In this document: one piece after another, positions 17,279 through 26,700 of the stretch | How the letters are laid out: every line of letters begins with the position of its first letter | Numbering within the stretch: position 1 is the stretch's first letter | NCBI RefSeq assembly: GCF_003339505.1 | Contig: NZ_QPIW01000029.1 | Span: 24,615 to 88,614 of the forward strand | Origin: Runella aurantiaca | GTDB taxonomy: Bacteria > Bacteroidota > Bacteroidia > Cytophagales > Spirosomataceae | Length of the DNA: 64,000 bases | Direction of reading: 5' to 3' | Position numbers and translations under genes: made by a program | The notes under the pieces: model-generated | Databases searched by the model: none | Told to the model about the DNA's origin: nothing | What the model saw: only the letters and a program-made list of their open reading frames with translations

Positions 17279-20200
17279 ATGATGAGCAAAATAAATTATT
17301 CACCCTTTTTAGTCATTTTATTCCTGTCGGCATGTATGGTGGGCTGCAGTAAAGATGCCGACGAAAATTTGTTCGAATCCCTTCCTGCTTCTCAAACGGG
17401 AATTAATTTCACCAACCGTTTACTGGATAAAAAAGAACTGAATATTTTCAATTACCGTAATTTTTACAACGGAGGGGGCGTCGCCATCGGCGATGTAAAC
17501 AATGATGGATGGGCTGATATATACGTTACCTCCAATTTTGAAGAAAATCACCTTTACCTTAACAAAGGAAAAAACGCCAACGACCAATGGAAATTTGATG
17601 ATGTAACCCAAACCGCTGGCGTGGGAGGTGCCAAAGCATGGTCAACAGGGGCCACTTTTGCCGACGTAAACGGCGACGGGCTCATGGACATTTATGTTTG
17701 TAACGCGGGTAATATCAAAGGTGACAGCCGAGGCAATGAGTTATTCATCAATCAGGGCATCGGCCCCGACGGTGTACCGAAGTTTGCAGATAAAGCGGTA
17801 GAATACGGCCTCCTCGACGGAGGATTCTCCACCCACGCGGCTTTTTTTGACTATGACCGCGACGGCGATTTAGACATGTATCTACTCAACAACAGTTTTA
17901 CGCCCGTTGACAAACTTCAATACCAGAATTTCCGCAAATACCGCGACCCTCTCGGTGGCCATAAACTGTTTCGGAACGAGACAATTAGCACTACCTCCAG
18001 TAAACTGACACCAAAACCAGTGGTAAATGATTCAGCATCCATGACTAAACCTGTTTTTACGGATGTAAGTGAAGAAGCAGGAATTTACGGCAGCTTGATT
18101 GCCTTTGGGTTAGGAATCACCATCGGCGATGTCAATGAAGACAATTGGCCAGATATTTATATTTCAAATGATTTCTACGAACGTGATTACCTCTATATCA
18201 ATCAGCGCAACGGCACCTTCAAAGAATCATTGGAAGAAAGCATGAACCACATCAGCCTGTCGTCGATGGGTGCGGATATTGCCGACATCAATAACGATGG
18301 ATTGCTGGATATTTTCGTGACGGATATGCTTCCCCGCGATGACAAACGGCTCAAAACAACCTCCGTTTTTGAAGGGTATGAATTAACAGAATTCAAAATA
18401 AAGCAGGATTATTGGCACCAATACATGCGCAATATGCTGCATCTGAATCAGGGAAACCAGTCCGCAGTCCAGAGTCTTCAGTCCGCAGTCCAAACCTCCT
18501 CTTTTAAAGAAGTAGGTCAGATGGCAGGTGTACACGCGACCGACTGGAGTTGGGGAGCCTTGATTTTTGACATGGACAATGATGGTCAAAAAGACTTATT
18601 TGTGGCTAACGGAATTGTTAAAAACTTAACAGACCAAGATTACGTGGCCTTTTTGTCCGACCAAAAAAATATACAGGCAATGATTGAAGGCAGAATGCAG
18701 TTTGATTATCGTAAGTTCGTAGATATGATTTCAACGACGCCTATATCTAATTTTGCATTTCGAAACAAAGGTCAACTGCAATTTGAAGACAAAGCCATGG
18801 CATGGGGACTCGGAGAACCCAACTTCTCAAATGGTGCAGCCTACGGCGATTTGGACAATGACGGCGACTTGGATTTGGTAGTAAGTAACAATAATGCCCC
18901 ATTGGGCGTATTCCGAAACCAATCGGTCGAGAAATTAAAGACCCATTTTTTGCGCGTAAAACTAAAAGGCAACGCTAAAAATCCCCACGCTATTGGGGCC
19001 AAAGTTTACATTTATCAAAAAGGACAGACGCAGTATTTACAACAAATGCCCAATCGTGGGTTTCAATCATCCAGCGATTTAAACTTGGTTTTTGGCCTCG
19101 GCACCAATCCAAGGATTGATTCACTGACGGTCGTATGGCCCGACGACAAAATGCAGTCATTCAAACACCTGAAAGGAGACGTTGAACTAACCCTAAATCA
19201 TGCCGATGCAAAAGACTTATGGAAATTGCCCGCTGCTTCAACAATTAAGGCTCCTTTCAATGACATTACAAACACCTCTGGCTTGGATTTCAAACACGAA
19301 GAAAACGACTTTGTTGACTACAACCGCGACGGATTGTTGAAACAAATGTATTCTACGCAAGGCCCAGCCCTAGCTATTGGCGACATTAACGGCGACGGAT
19401 TGGACGATGCCTATATCGGCGGCGGTGCTGGAAAACGACGTGCGTTGTTTATGCAGCAACCCAACGGCAACTTCGTAGAAACTTCAAAAGCTACTTTTGC
19501 CTCTCCCGCCATTGCCGATGAAACTGCCGCTACATTCTTTGATGCCGACGGGGACAAAGACCTAGATTTATACGTCGTGACGGGCGGGAATGAATTTATG
19601 ACCGGCGAAGAAATATTGGCGGATAAACTCTACCTCAACGACGGCAAAGGTAGCTTCAGCCTCAGCAAAGGGCTACCCACGGTTTTTGAAAATGGCTCAT
19701 GTGTGGCCGTGGCCGATTATGACCGCGATGGTGACCTAGATTTATTCGTAGGCTCTCGGATGATTTCTGGTCAATATGGCCTCAGTCCCCGAAGCTACCT
19801 ACTCCAAAACAATGGCAAGGGCAACTTTAAAGACGTAACCAAAGAGACCATGTCCAACAACCAACTTGGTATGGTGACGGATGCGCGCTTTGAAGATTTA
19901 AACAAAGACGGTTATCCTGAGCTCATTGCCGTAGGAGATTGGATGCCCATCATGATTTTACAAAACCGCAAAGGAAACTTCCCGCAGTCCCAGAATATTC
20001 CCATTAAAAATTCAAACGGTTGGTGGAATGCCCTAGAAGCGGCTGACGTAGACGGCGACGGCGACACGGATTTTATCGTGGGAAACTTGGGGCGTAACAC
20101 AAAGCTCCAATGTTCGGAGACCCAACCCGCAGAGCTGTACATCAACGATTTTGATCGTAATGGTAGTGTAGAACAGATTATTACCTGCTACAATCCCGAC

Positions 20201-20746
20201 GGAAAAACGTACCCGATGGTGCTAAAACCCGATTTGCAAAAAGTATTGCCCGTAATAAAAAAACGATTTGTTCGCCACGAAGAGTACGGCGGTAAGCCCA
20301 TAGATGCTATTTTTTCGCGAGAACAAATGGAAGGGGTACAAAAAAGGGTTGTGTATCAATCCAACAGTTCGTTGCTCATCAACAATGGCAAAGGCGCATT
20401 TACCTTGCAATCGCTGCCGCTAGCCGCCCAATACTCCCCTATTTTCGGAATCGTAACAACCGACTATGATAAAGACGGAAAAACTGACATTCTGTTAACG
20501 GGGAATTTCTTCGATGTATTGCCTGAAATGGGCCGTTATGACGCAAATGATGGATTGGTTCTGCGAGGATTAGGAAAAGACAAAAACGGTCTGCCGCAAT
20601 TTGCCACGGTGAAGCCTGCACAATCAGGATTTTTGGTCAAAGGTCAGGTACGAAAAATGCGTAAAGCACGCGGTACCAATGGCAAAGAGTTGATTATTCT
20701 GGCCAAAAACAAAGACAAAGTTCAAGTAGTAGGGCTGAATCAATAG
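17279..20746 (+). CDS. FG-GAP/VCBS-repeat lipoprotein with ASPIC/UnbV domain (paralogue 1)
   Basis: About 1155 residues, exported lipoprotein (lipobox in SACMVGCS). It has seven N-terminal FG-GAP blades with Ca2+-binding loops such as GDVNNDGWADIY and FDYDRDGDLDMY, a central ASPIC/UnbV segment (HAIGAKVYIYQKGQ ... DSLTVVWP), then six further loops (GDINGDGLDDAY through TDYDKDGKTDIL), so two propeller modules flank the ASPIC domain. Such proteins are surface-exposed and often follow SusC/SusD genes; their ligand is unknown. An in-frame low-complexity insert (SAVQSLQSAVQ) encoded by a tandem 13-mer at 18458-18491 is absent from paralogue 2. TTG at 17267 is a less likely start than ATG 17279 or 17282. 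Confidence 0.88.
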   Translation: MMSKINYSPFLVILFLSACMVGCSKDADENLFESLPASQTGINFTNRLLDKKELNIFNYRNFYNGGGVAIGDVNNDGWADIYVTSNFEENHLYLNKGKNANDQWKFDDVTQTAGVGGAKAWSTGATFADVNGDGLMDIYVCNAGNIKGDSRGNELFINQGIGPDGVPKFADKAVEYGLLDGGFSTHAAFFDYDRDGDLDMYLLNNSFTPVDKLQYQNFRKYRDPLGGHKLFRNETISTTSSKLTPKPVVNDSASMTKPVFTDVSEEAGIYGSLIAFGLGITIGDVNEDNWPDIYISNDFYERDYLYINQRNGTFKESLEESMNHISLSSMGADIADINNDGLLDIFVTDMLPRDDKRLKTTSVFEGYELTEFKIKQDYWHQYMRNMLHLNQGNQSAVQSLQSAVQTSSFKEVGQMAGVHATDWSWGALIFDMDNDGQKDLFVANGIVKNLTDQDYVAFLSDQKNIQAMIEGRMQFDYRKFVDMISTTPISNFAFRNKGQLQFEDKAMAWGLGEPNFSNGAAYGDLDNDGDLDLVVSNNNAPLGVFRNQSVEKLKTHFLRVKLKGNAKNPHAIGAKVYIYQKGQTQYLQQMPNRGFQSSSDLNLVFGLGTNPRIDSLTVVWPDDKMQSFKHLKGDVELTLNHADAKDLWKLPAASTIKAPFNDITNTSGLDFKHEENDFVDYNRDGLLKQMYSTQGPALAIGDINGDGLDDAYIGGGAGKRRALFMQQPNGNFVETSKATFASPAIADETAATFFDADGDKDLDLYVVTGGNEFMTGEEILADKLYLNDGKGSFSLSKGLPTVFENGSCVAVADYDRDGDLDLFVGSRMISGQYGLSPRSYLLQNNGKGNFKDVTKETMSNNQLGMVTDARFEDLNKDGYPELIAVGDWMPIMILQNRKGNFPQSQNIPIKNSNGWWNALEAADVDGDGDTDFIVGNLGRNTKLQCSETQPAELYINDFDRNGSVEQIITCYNPDGKTYPMVLKPDLQKVLPVIKKRFVRHEEYGGKPIDAIFSREQMEGVQKRVVYQSNSSLLINNGKGAFTLQSLPLAAQYSPIFGIVTTDYDKDGKTDILLTGNFFDVLPEMGRYDANDGLVLRGLGKDKNGLPQFATVKPAQSGFLVKGQVRKMRKARGTNGKELIILAKNKDKVQVVGLNQ
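18458..18491 (+). repeat. Tandem CAGTCCGCAGTCC repeat inside a coding sequence
   Basis: The 13-mer CAGTCCGCAGTCC occurs at 18458-18470 and again at 18479-18491, separated by AGAGTCTT (period 21 bp, three-fold, so the frame is kept). It resembles low-complexity intergenic repeats of the phylum and adds about 16 residues compared with the adjacent paralogue. Confidence 0.75.
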
Positions 20747-20788
20747 TCCCTTGATTAACTCAGTAGTAGTAGAAAAATAAAACCTGTG

Positions 20789-23700
20789 ATGAAAAAAATG
20801 AAAGGAAACACCTGGGGTGTTTTAATTTTTAGTCTGTTTTTTCTAACCAATTGTTCCAAAAACTCCAACAATAGCGCGGATGGGCCTGCCCTTTTTGAGC
20901 AAATCGCTCCCGAAAAAAGCGGCGTAACCTTCGCAAACATTGTGCGGGATACGAGAGAACTTAATATTTTGGATTATCTGTATTTTTATAACGGCGGTGG
21001 AGTAGCCGTGGGAGATGTTAACAATGATGGGCTTTCGGATGTATTCTTTGTTTCTAACCAACAAAAAAATCACCTTTACCTCAATAAAACGAAGACTGGA
21101 AGCGGCATAAAAATGGAAGACGTCTCCGAAAAAGCCAACATCGGCGGAAGCGCCAATTGGAAAACGGGCGTCACCATGGCCGACGTCAACGGAGATGGCT
21201 GGTTGGATATTTATGTATGTGCCGTCAGCAACTACAAATCGTTTAAAGGCCATAATGAACTGTTTATCAATAATCAAGACGGAACTTTTTCTGAAAAATC
21301 GAAAGAATATGGGTTAGATTTTCAGGGGTTTTCGACCCAAGCCGCTTTTTTTGATTACGACCACGACGGCGATTTAGACATGTATCTGCTCAATCATGCC
21401 GTGCATACATCCATCTCCTACGACCGCGTCAACGTTCGCGCGCTAGAACGCGATGAGTTGGCGGGGGATTATTTATTCCGCAATGACGGCAAGACTTTCA
21501 CCAACGTGAGCATCAAAGCAGGAATTTACGCCGCCCCCCAAGGCTACGGACTAGGAATTTCGGTGGGTGACTTAAACAACGACGGCTGGGAAGATATCTA
21601 CGTCGCCAACGACTTTCACGAAGACGACTATTACTACATTAACCAAAAAGACGGCACCTTCAAAGAAGCGCTGAGAGAGCACTTTACACATACCAGTAAG
21701 TTTTCGATGGGCAACGACATGGCCGACATCAACAACGACGGCCTGCTCGATATGGTGACCGTCGACATGTATCCACAAGACCCCAAAGTCGAAAAATCCT
21801 CAATGGGCGAAGACCCGCTAGACGTATATTTGTACAAACTGCAATTCGGCTATTATAACCAATACACCCGCAACACTCTGCAATTAAACCTTGGGGGCGA
21901 GCGCTTCAGCGACATTGGTGCCATGTCGGGCATCTCGGCCACGGACTGGAGCTGGTCGCCGCTTCTGGCTGATTATGACAATGATGGCATCAAAGACCTG
22001 TTTATCAGCAATGGCATTGAGCGCCGACCCAACGACTTGGAATACATCAAGTACGTATCCAACCCAATGGTTGAAATCATGTTGGAAAAAGGCAAGAAAA
22101 GCGATAAGGAAGCCTTGGACAAAATGCCCAACGGCCGCTGGCACAACTACCTTTACAAAGGGAGCGACAGTCTGCTTTTTGAGGATAAATCACTGGCGTG
22201 GGGGTTCAAAGAGTTTAACTGTGCCAATGGAGCAGCTTACGCCGACTTAGACAATGACGGCGATTTGGAACTCATTACCAATAACCTCAATGCGCCCGCT
22301 GGAATCTACGAAAACAAAGCCGATGAACTGTTTAAGAACGCTTTTCTGAAAGTTAAACTGCAAGGACAAAAAGGGAACGGCTTTGGAATTGGCGCAAAAG
22401 TGTACCTTAAAACCAATGGCAAATGGCTATACCAACACAACATGCCCACGCGCGGGTTTATGTCGTCGGTAGAACCTTGGTTGACGTTTGGACTGGGAAA
22501 AGCCGCCAGCATTGACTCGCTCGTGGTGATATGGCCCACCCAGAAAGCCCAGATTCTGACGAATGTAAAATCGAACCAAACCCTAACGTTGCAACAAGAA
22601 GCCGCCACCAGTCAATGGAACTTACCTGCGGGCAAAGCGCCCATTTTTGAAGATGTAACGAAGCAATACCCAGTTGATTTTGTCCATAAAGAAAACGAAT
22701 ATTACGATTTTACGCGTGAGCCACTCATGCCCTTTAAGATTTCTACAGAAGGCCCCAAAATGGCCGTTGGCGATGTAAATGGCGACGGATTGGATGATTT
22801 TTACGTGGGTGGCCCAAAATATCAAGCGGGAAAATTGTTTATCCAAAAAACAGACGGGCAGTTTACCGAAAGCAAACAGGGAGCTTTTTTGACGGATACG
22901 CTTTGCGAAGACATCGACGCGTCTTTCCTCGATGTCGACGGCGACAAAGACCTTGATTTGTACGTAGTAAGCGGTGGCAATGAATTTTTTGCGCAAGATG
23001 AGCCGCTACTCGATCGGCTATATTTCAACGACGGCAAAGGGAATTTTGCCCGTAACCGAGCCGCCTTGCCCAAATTTTACGGTAACAAATCCTGCGTTAA
23101 AGCGGGAGATGTGGACAAAGATGGCGACTTAGATTTATTTGTCGGCGGCCGCATAGTAGCGTTTCACTACGGACAAATCCCCGATTCTTATTTATTAATC
23201 AACAACGGCAAGGGTATTTTCACGGACCAAACCGACAAACTCGCGCCCGAACTTCGTAAAGCGGGGATGATTACTGATGCCGCTTGGGCCGATATTGACA
23301 ACGACGAAGATGTTGATTTGGTGATTGTGGGAGATTGGATGGGCATTACCGTTTTTGAAAACGACAAGTCTTCGTTTGATGTAAAACATACTTCGTTGGA
23401 AGACAAAAAAGGGTTTTGGCAAACCATAAAACCAGCCGATTTGGACGGCGATGGCGACATAGATTTTGTGGTGGGCAACTTAGGAACCAACTCCAAATTC
23501 AGACGGCATACCGACGCGAAACTCCGCATGTATGCGGGTGATTTCTTAAAAAGCGGGGCTAAATACGACCAAATTTTGGCTTATGGCGAAGGCGACGAAT
23601 TTTATCCCGTTGCGTCCAAAGATGAACTGGGAAAAACCCTGCCATTCTTAAACAAACGTTTTCCTAATAACAAAGATTTTGCGGGAAATACCCTTGGCAA

Positions 23701-24127
23701 AATCTTCAAATCGGCCGAATTGAACGCTGCTGAGGAGCGCGAAGTGAACATATTTGAAAGCGTGTGGATTGAAAATATGGGCAAAGGTGAGTTTACGTTG
23801 CATTACCTCCCAAGCGAGGCACAGGTATCCAAAATCTTCGCTCTTCACATCGCCGACGTTACCCAAGATGGCAAGCCCGACATTTTGTTAGGCGGTAATT
23901 TTTACAACGTCAGCACCTACCAAGGTCGCTACGACGCAAGTTATGGACTGATATTGGAAAACAACTTTGCCAAAGCCAAAGGGCAGTTTACCCCATTATT
24001 GCCTACCAGCTCAGGCTTTTTATTAACGGGAGAAGTGCGTGATATTCAGCCAATTCGCAGCGGTGGAGCTACTCGATTTTTGGTATCGCGTAGCGGCGCT
24101 GACCTGTTGATGTTTAAAACTAAATAA
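20789..24127 (+). CDS. FG-GAP/VCBS-repeat lipoprotein with ASPIC/UnbV domain (paralogue 2)
   Basis: About 1112 residues, same architecture as the preceding gene: lipobox FFLTNCSK, seven FG-GAP loops (for example ADVNGDGWLDIY, ADINNDGLLDMV), a central ASPIC/UnbV part (FGIGAKVYLKTNGKW ... DSLVVIWP), then six more loops ending DVTQDGKPDILLGGN and a short C-terminal tail. The two genes are clearly an old tandem duplication, with only a 40-bp gap. It probably works on the cell surface, perhaps as a Ca2+-dependent binding protein of the neighbouring uptake system. The ATP-grasp gene starts 5 bp after its stop. A GTG at 20786 in front of the ATG is an alternative start. Confidence 0.88.
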   Translation: MKKMKGNTWGVLIFSLFFLTNCSKNSNNSADGPALFEQIAPEKSGVTFANIVRDTRELNILDYLYFYNGGGVAVGDVNNDGLSDVFFVSNQQKNHLYLNKTKTGSGIKMEDVSEKANIGGSANWKTGVTMADVNGDGWLDIYVCAVSNYKSFKGHNELFINNQDGTFSEKSKEYGLDFQGFSTQAAFFDYDHDGDLDMYLLNHAVHTSISYDRVNVRALERDELAGDYLFRNDGKTFTNVSIKAGIYAAPQGYGLGISVGDLNNDGWEDIYVANDFHEDDYYYINQKDGTFKEALREHFTHTSKFSMGNDMADINNDGLLDMVTVDMYPQDPKVEKSSMGEDPLDVYLYKLQFGYYNQYTRNTLQLNLGGERFSDIGAMSGISATDWSWSPLLADYDNDGIKDLFISNGIERRPNDLEYIKYVSNPMVEIMLEKGKKSDKEALDKMPNGRWHNYLYKGSDSLLFEDKSLAWGFKEFNCANGAAYADLDNDGDLELITNNLNAPAGIYENKADELFKNAFLKVKLQGQKGNGFGIGAKVYLKTNGKWLYQHNMPTRGFMSSVEPWLTFGLGKAASIDSLVVIWPTQKAQILTNVKSNQTLTLQQEAATSQWNLPAGKAPIFEDVTKQYPVDFVHKENEYYDFTREPLMPFKISTEGPKMAVGDVNGDGLDDFYVGGPKYQAGKLFIQKTDGQFTESKQGAFLTDTLCEDIDASFLDVDGDKDLDLYVVSGGNEFFAQDEPLLDRLYFNDGKGNFARNRAALPKFYGNKSCVKAGDVDKDGDLDLFVGGRIVAFHYGQIPDSYLLINNGKGIFTDQTDKLAPELRKAGMITDAAWADIDNDEDVDLVIVGDWMGITVFENDKSSFDVKHTSLEDKKGFWQTIKPADLDGDGDIDFVVGNLGTNSKFRRHTDAKLRMYAGDFLKSGAKYDQILAYGEGDEFYPVASKDELGKTLPFLNKRFPNNKDFAGNTLGKIFKSAELNAAEEREVNIFESVWIENMGKGEFTLHYLPSEAQVSKIFALHIADVTQDGKPDILLGGNFYNVSTYQGRYDASYGLILENNFAKAKGQFTPLLPTSSGFLLTGEVRDIQPIRSGGATRFLVSRSGADLLMFKTK

Positions 24128-24132
24128 TCGTA

Positions 24133-25221
24133 TTGACGCCGCAAAACATCCTTATTTTGGGGGCAAGAGCGCCCATTGCCCTTGAGATGGCGCGGAGCTT
24201 TGGCAAACAAGGCCACCGCGTCATCATGGCAGATTCGTTGCGGTTTACCTTGGCGCGGTGGAGCAAATACGTGGCGACTTATTACCATTTACCACCGCCC
24301 GCTTACGCGTTTGAAGCATTTCAGGAAAAACTCAGGCAAATCATCATTGACGAAAAAATAGACCAGTGCCTCCCCACTTGTGAGGAGGCTTTTTTCGTGG
24401 CCATGTCCAAAGATTCCTTGCCTTGTCAAGTCTGGACTTCTGGCATTGAATTGATGCACCAACTCCACCGAAAAGATACCTTTATTGAATTGTCTAAAGG
24501 ATTTTTTGCCATACCTGATACAATAAATGCGGCGGATTTTAACGATTATGAAAATGCTAATGCCTACGTTTTTAAGCCCATTTATTCCCGCTTTGCCAAT
24601 TTTACGCTCCTTCGACCGACGGTTACACAGATAAAGCAAATCTCTGATTCAACAGCGTGGGTAGCTCAACGATTTATCAGCGGCAAAGAGGTCTGCGTTT
24701 ATTCCATTTGGGCCCACGGAAACCTAAAAGCCCTTACAATTTATCACCCTAAATACCGCGTCGGAAAAGGCTCAGGAATTTATTTTGAACCCGTCACTCA
24801 TCAAGCACTTATCTCTTCCATCAAACGATTTGGGGAAGCGATTGGTTATCATGGCCAATTAAGTTTTGATTTTATCATTCAGCCCGACGGTACGCCTGTG
24901 GTGCTGGAATGCAACCCGCGCGGCATCAGCGGGGCGCATTTGATTGGCACTGATTTGGCGCGCTGTTTTCTGGATGATTCTTTCCAACTTCTCAATCCGA
25001 GCCAAAAGCACATGGCCGTCAAATTTGCTTTTCTGATTACGCAGCCGCACCGGATGTTGAATCGGGATTTTTACCGAGCCAACGACGTGATTTTCAACGG
25101 CGATGACTCCTTACCGTTGTTTTTACAACCGTTGAGTTTGGTAGAACTCTTAAAAATCAAGTTCTTGCAAAACAAAACGCTGTTACAGGCTTCTACTCAG
25201 GATATTGAGTGGAATGGATAA
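24133..25221 (+). CDS. ATP-grasp enzyme of unknown substrate
   Basis: 362 residues. The N-terminal Rossmann-like part (NILILGARAPIALEMARSFG) and the ATP-grasp core with late metal-ligand motif PVVLECNPRGISGAHL (Glu and Asn in VLECN) are visible, resembling carboxylate-amine ligases related to carbamoyl-phosphate synthetase and biotin carboxylase. It would activate a carboxylate as acyl phosphate and join it to an amine or thiol. The start is a TTG, 5 bp after the previous stop; the first ATG (24187) would remove the nucleotide-binding Gly-rich turn, so TTG is preferred and translation is probably coupled. Two genes further on are an acyltransferase-like protein and a Rieske oxygenase, which suggests a small biosynthetic cluster. 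Confidence 0.75.
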   Translation: MTPQNILILGARAPIALEMARSFGKQGHRVIMADSLRFTLARWSKYVATYYHLPPPAYAFEAFQEKLRQIIIDEKIDQCLPTCEEAFFVAMSKDSLPCQVWTSGIELMHQLHRKDTFIELSKGFFAIPDTINAADFNDYENANAYVFKPIYSRFANFTLLRPTVTQIKQISDSTAWVAQRFISGKEVCVYSIWAHGNLKALTIYHPKYRVGKGSGIYFEPVTHQALISSIKRFGEAIGYHGQLSFDFIIQPDGTPVVLECNPRGISGAHLIGTDLARCFLDDSFQLLNPSQKHMAVKFAFLITQPHRMLNRDFYRANDVIFNGDDSLPLFLQPLSLVELLKIKFLQNKTLLQASTQDIEWNG

Positions 25222-25236
25222 CCCGAGCGTTTTTAG

Positions 25237-25244
25237 TATATTTG
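25237..25244 (+). promoter_or_regulatory. -7 box in front of the antitoxin-like gene
   Basis: TATATTTG fits TAnnTTTG and lies 18 bp before the ATG at 25263, implying a very short A-rich leader. No convincing -33 element at normal spacing. Confidence 0.35.
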
Positions 25245-25262
25245 TACAAAAAACACAAAATT

Positions 25263-25421
25263 ATGACCGTCATTATTAAACCCAATGACTCAAAAGCTGA
25301 AATTGAAAAACAGCTAAAAAAGTTGAAACCCGGCAAAGGCTTCAATACAAAAAAATATTTCGGTAAAATCAAATGGGGGCAAGATGCCGTTGAATATCAG
25401 CGAGAATTACGAGAAGAATAA
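25263..25421 (+). CDS. Antitoxin-like small protein (orphaned VapB-type partner)
   Basis: 52 residues, MTVIIKPNDSKAEIEKQLKK and so on, ending YQRELREE. Short proteins of this form (N-terminal beta strand, helix, then a Lys/Gly-rich linker and FxxKKYFGKIKW segment) commonly precede PIN-domain toxins in Bacteroidota; the C-terminal tail would wrap the toxin. The next frame begins on the base after the stop with the start of a PIN-domain protein, but that is truncated, so this antitoxin seems to have lost its partner. The longer frame starting at 25209 overlaps the ATP-grasp gene and is not needed. Family assignment is from memory of such loci, not from a search. Confidence 0.6.
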   Translation: MTVIIKPNDSKAEIEKQLKKLKPGKGFNTKKYFGKIKWGQDAVEYQRELREE

Positions 25422-25484
25422 ATGGATACAATTTTTGCTGATACCAATAGTCTCATCAGAACCCAGCTTGAAGAGCAACGCTAG
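25422..25484 (+). pseudogene. Remnant of a PIN-domain (VapC-like) toxin gene
   Basis: A 20-codon frame, MDTIFADTNSLIRTQLEEQR, starts directly after the antitoxin stop. MDTIFADTN is the characteristic first strand of PIN nucleases, in which the Asp of ADTN is the first metal ligand. An intact PIN protein has about 120-140 residues, so nearly all of it is missing; the likely cause is an internal deletion joining the 5' end to a C-terminal scrap. The stop TAG abuts the ATG of the acyltransferase-like gene. Confidence 0.55.
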
Positions 25485-26600
25485 ATGATCAAGTGGCTGC
25501 TTCCTTCGCAAATTCCTAACCCGCAGATACGGGTATGGGGAGAATTGTTTGAGCAGCATCCGTCCCAACAACTCATTGAAAACGTTCGTACAGATTTTCG
25601 CCTTTTATCCATCAACGACCGCTGGTTTCTGCCCGTCACCATCAACGATACGGAGTTTGATAATTCTTACGTATGCTCTCCCTACACCGCTTGCGTATCC
25701 TACTCAATTGAAGAACTTGACCGAAATATCCGAAATCCCTTTCTGAATAAATCGTTGAATCTGCTCCTGAAAGGCACGTCTAATTGGCTGATTCGCAACG
25801 AAATCAATAAAACCATTCATGTTAATAATTTTCTACTTTCCACCAACCCTTACCCCGATTGGCACGGAATTTATTTACCGCAAATTGTTCGTTTTCTGAC
25901 CGAACAATTCCCGCAACACACCCTCATTTTTAGGTCACTCAACCAAGTTCAACATTCTCTTTTACTGCACGAATTTGAACGATACGGGTTTCGAACTGGC
26001 GCTAGTCGGCAGGTGTATTATTTTCACCCAAACGCCCAAACCTGGTCTAAGCACAACAACATTGGCAATGACCGCCGACTGGTACAAAAATCTGAACTGA
26101 CTTATGTCTCACCCGCAGAAATAGGTGAGTATGTTTCGCAAATCAGAGAACTTTACAATCAATTATACATCCAAAAATACTCCCAACACAATCCACGCTT
26201 TACGGAATTGTTTTTTGAGAAAGCATTTTCCAATCAACTTTTTCGGTTTGAAGGATACCGCAACGACGAAGGGCTATTGAAATCTGTGGTGGGTTTGTTT
26301 GAATTAAACGGCACTATCACTTCCCCCATCGTGGGTTATGACACATCCGAAAGTCCGAAAAAAGGGCTTTATATCCAAGCCATTGATTTGATTTTCAGGC
26401 GAATGCACCAAACTGGCCACGTACTGAATCTAAGTTCTGGGGCGGCATCTTTCAAGCGATTACGCGGCGGGCAGGGCCATTTGGAGTATTCAGCCATTTA
26501 TTTCAACCATTTGCCGCACGCCCGTCAGCAAATGTGGAAAACGCTGTTATATTTACTCAACAAAATCGGTATTCCGTTGCTTGAAAAATATGAGTTATAG
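25485..26600 (+). CDS. Acyltransferase-like protein (GNAT/FemAB-type fold suspected)
   Basis: 371 residues, cytoplasmic, rich in aromatic and basic residues. The two-lobed layout, with a central segment FEGYRNDEGLLKSVVGLFEL and a later IVGYDTSESPKKGLYIQAIDL, resembles FemAB-type or GNAT acyltransferases that use acyl-CoA or aminoacyl-tRNA; no single residue proves this. The ATG follows immediately after the toxin-remnant stop. It is probably transcribed together with the ATP-grasp gene upstream and the Rieske gene downstream. Assignment is tentative: family only, no substrate. Confidence 0.5.
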   Translation: MIKWLLPSQIPNPQIRVWGELFEQHPSQQLIENVRTDFRLLSINDRWFLPVTINDTEFDNSYVCSPYTACVSYSIEELDRNIRNPFLNKSLNLLLKGTSNWLIRNEINKTIHVNNFLLSTNPYPDWHGIYLPQIVRFLTEQFPQHTLIFRSLNQVQHSLLLHEFERYGFRTGASRQVYYFHPNAQTWSKHNNIGNDRRLVQKSELTYVSPAEIGEYVSQIRELYNQLYIQKYSQHNPRFTELFFEKAFSNQLFRFEGYRNDEGLLKSVVGLFELNGTITSPIVGYDTSESPKKGLYIQAIDLIFRRMHQTGHVLNLSSGAASFKRLRGGQGHLEYSAIYFNHLPHARQQMWKTLLYLLNKIGIPLLEKYEL

Positions 26601-26700
26601 CGAAAACACCTGGTGGCCGCTTAAGCATCAGGCGTCCGACGGTTTTGAACCGTCAGACGCCCAGTGTTCAAAAGTTAGTCAAAACCCTTGCTGCCCATGA
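26590..26700 (+). CDS. 36-codon ORF: duplicated 5' end of the Rieske gene interrupted by a palindrome
   Basis: An ATG inside the end of the acyltransferase-like gene opens a frame reading MSYSENTWWPL, which mirrors the true Rieske start MTYYHQNTWWPL 107 bp downstream; the 14-mer ACCTGGTGGCCGCT is identical in both (26608-26621 and 26718-26731). The rest is translated palindromic repeat, and its TGA overlaps the next ATG as ATGA. It is more likely a scar of a partial duplication or of a degenerate second gene copy than a functional peptide, but it could couple translation of the Rieske gene to its upstream neighbour. Confidence 0.45.
   Translation: MSYSENTWWPLKHQASDGFEPSDAQCSKVSQNPCCP
26631..26661. 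repeat. Palindromic repeat, copy 1
   Basis: 14-nt arms (26631-26644 and 26648-26661) with one C/A mismatch and a TTG loop. Its 27-nt core, 26633-26659, is identical to 57922-57948. It lies 30 bp after the acyltransferase-like stop. Confidence 0.8.
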
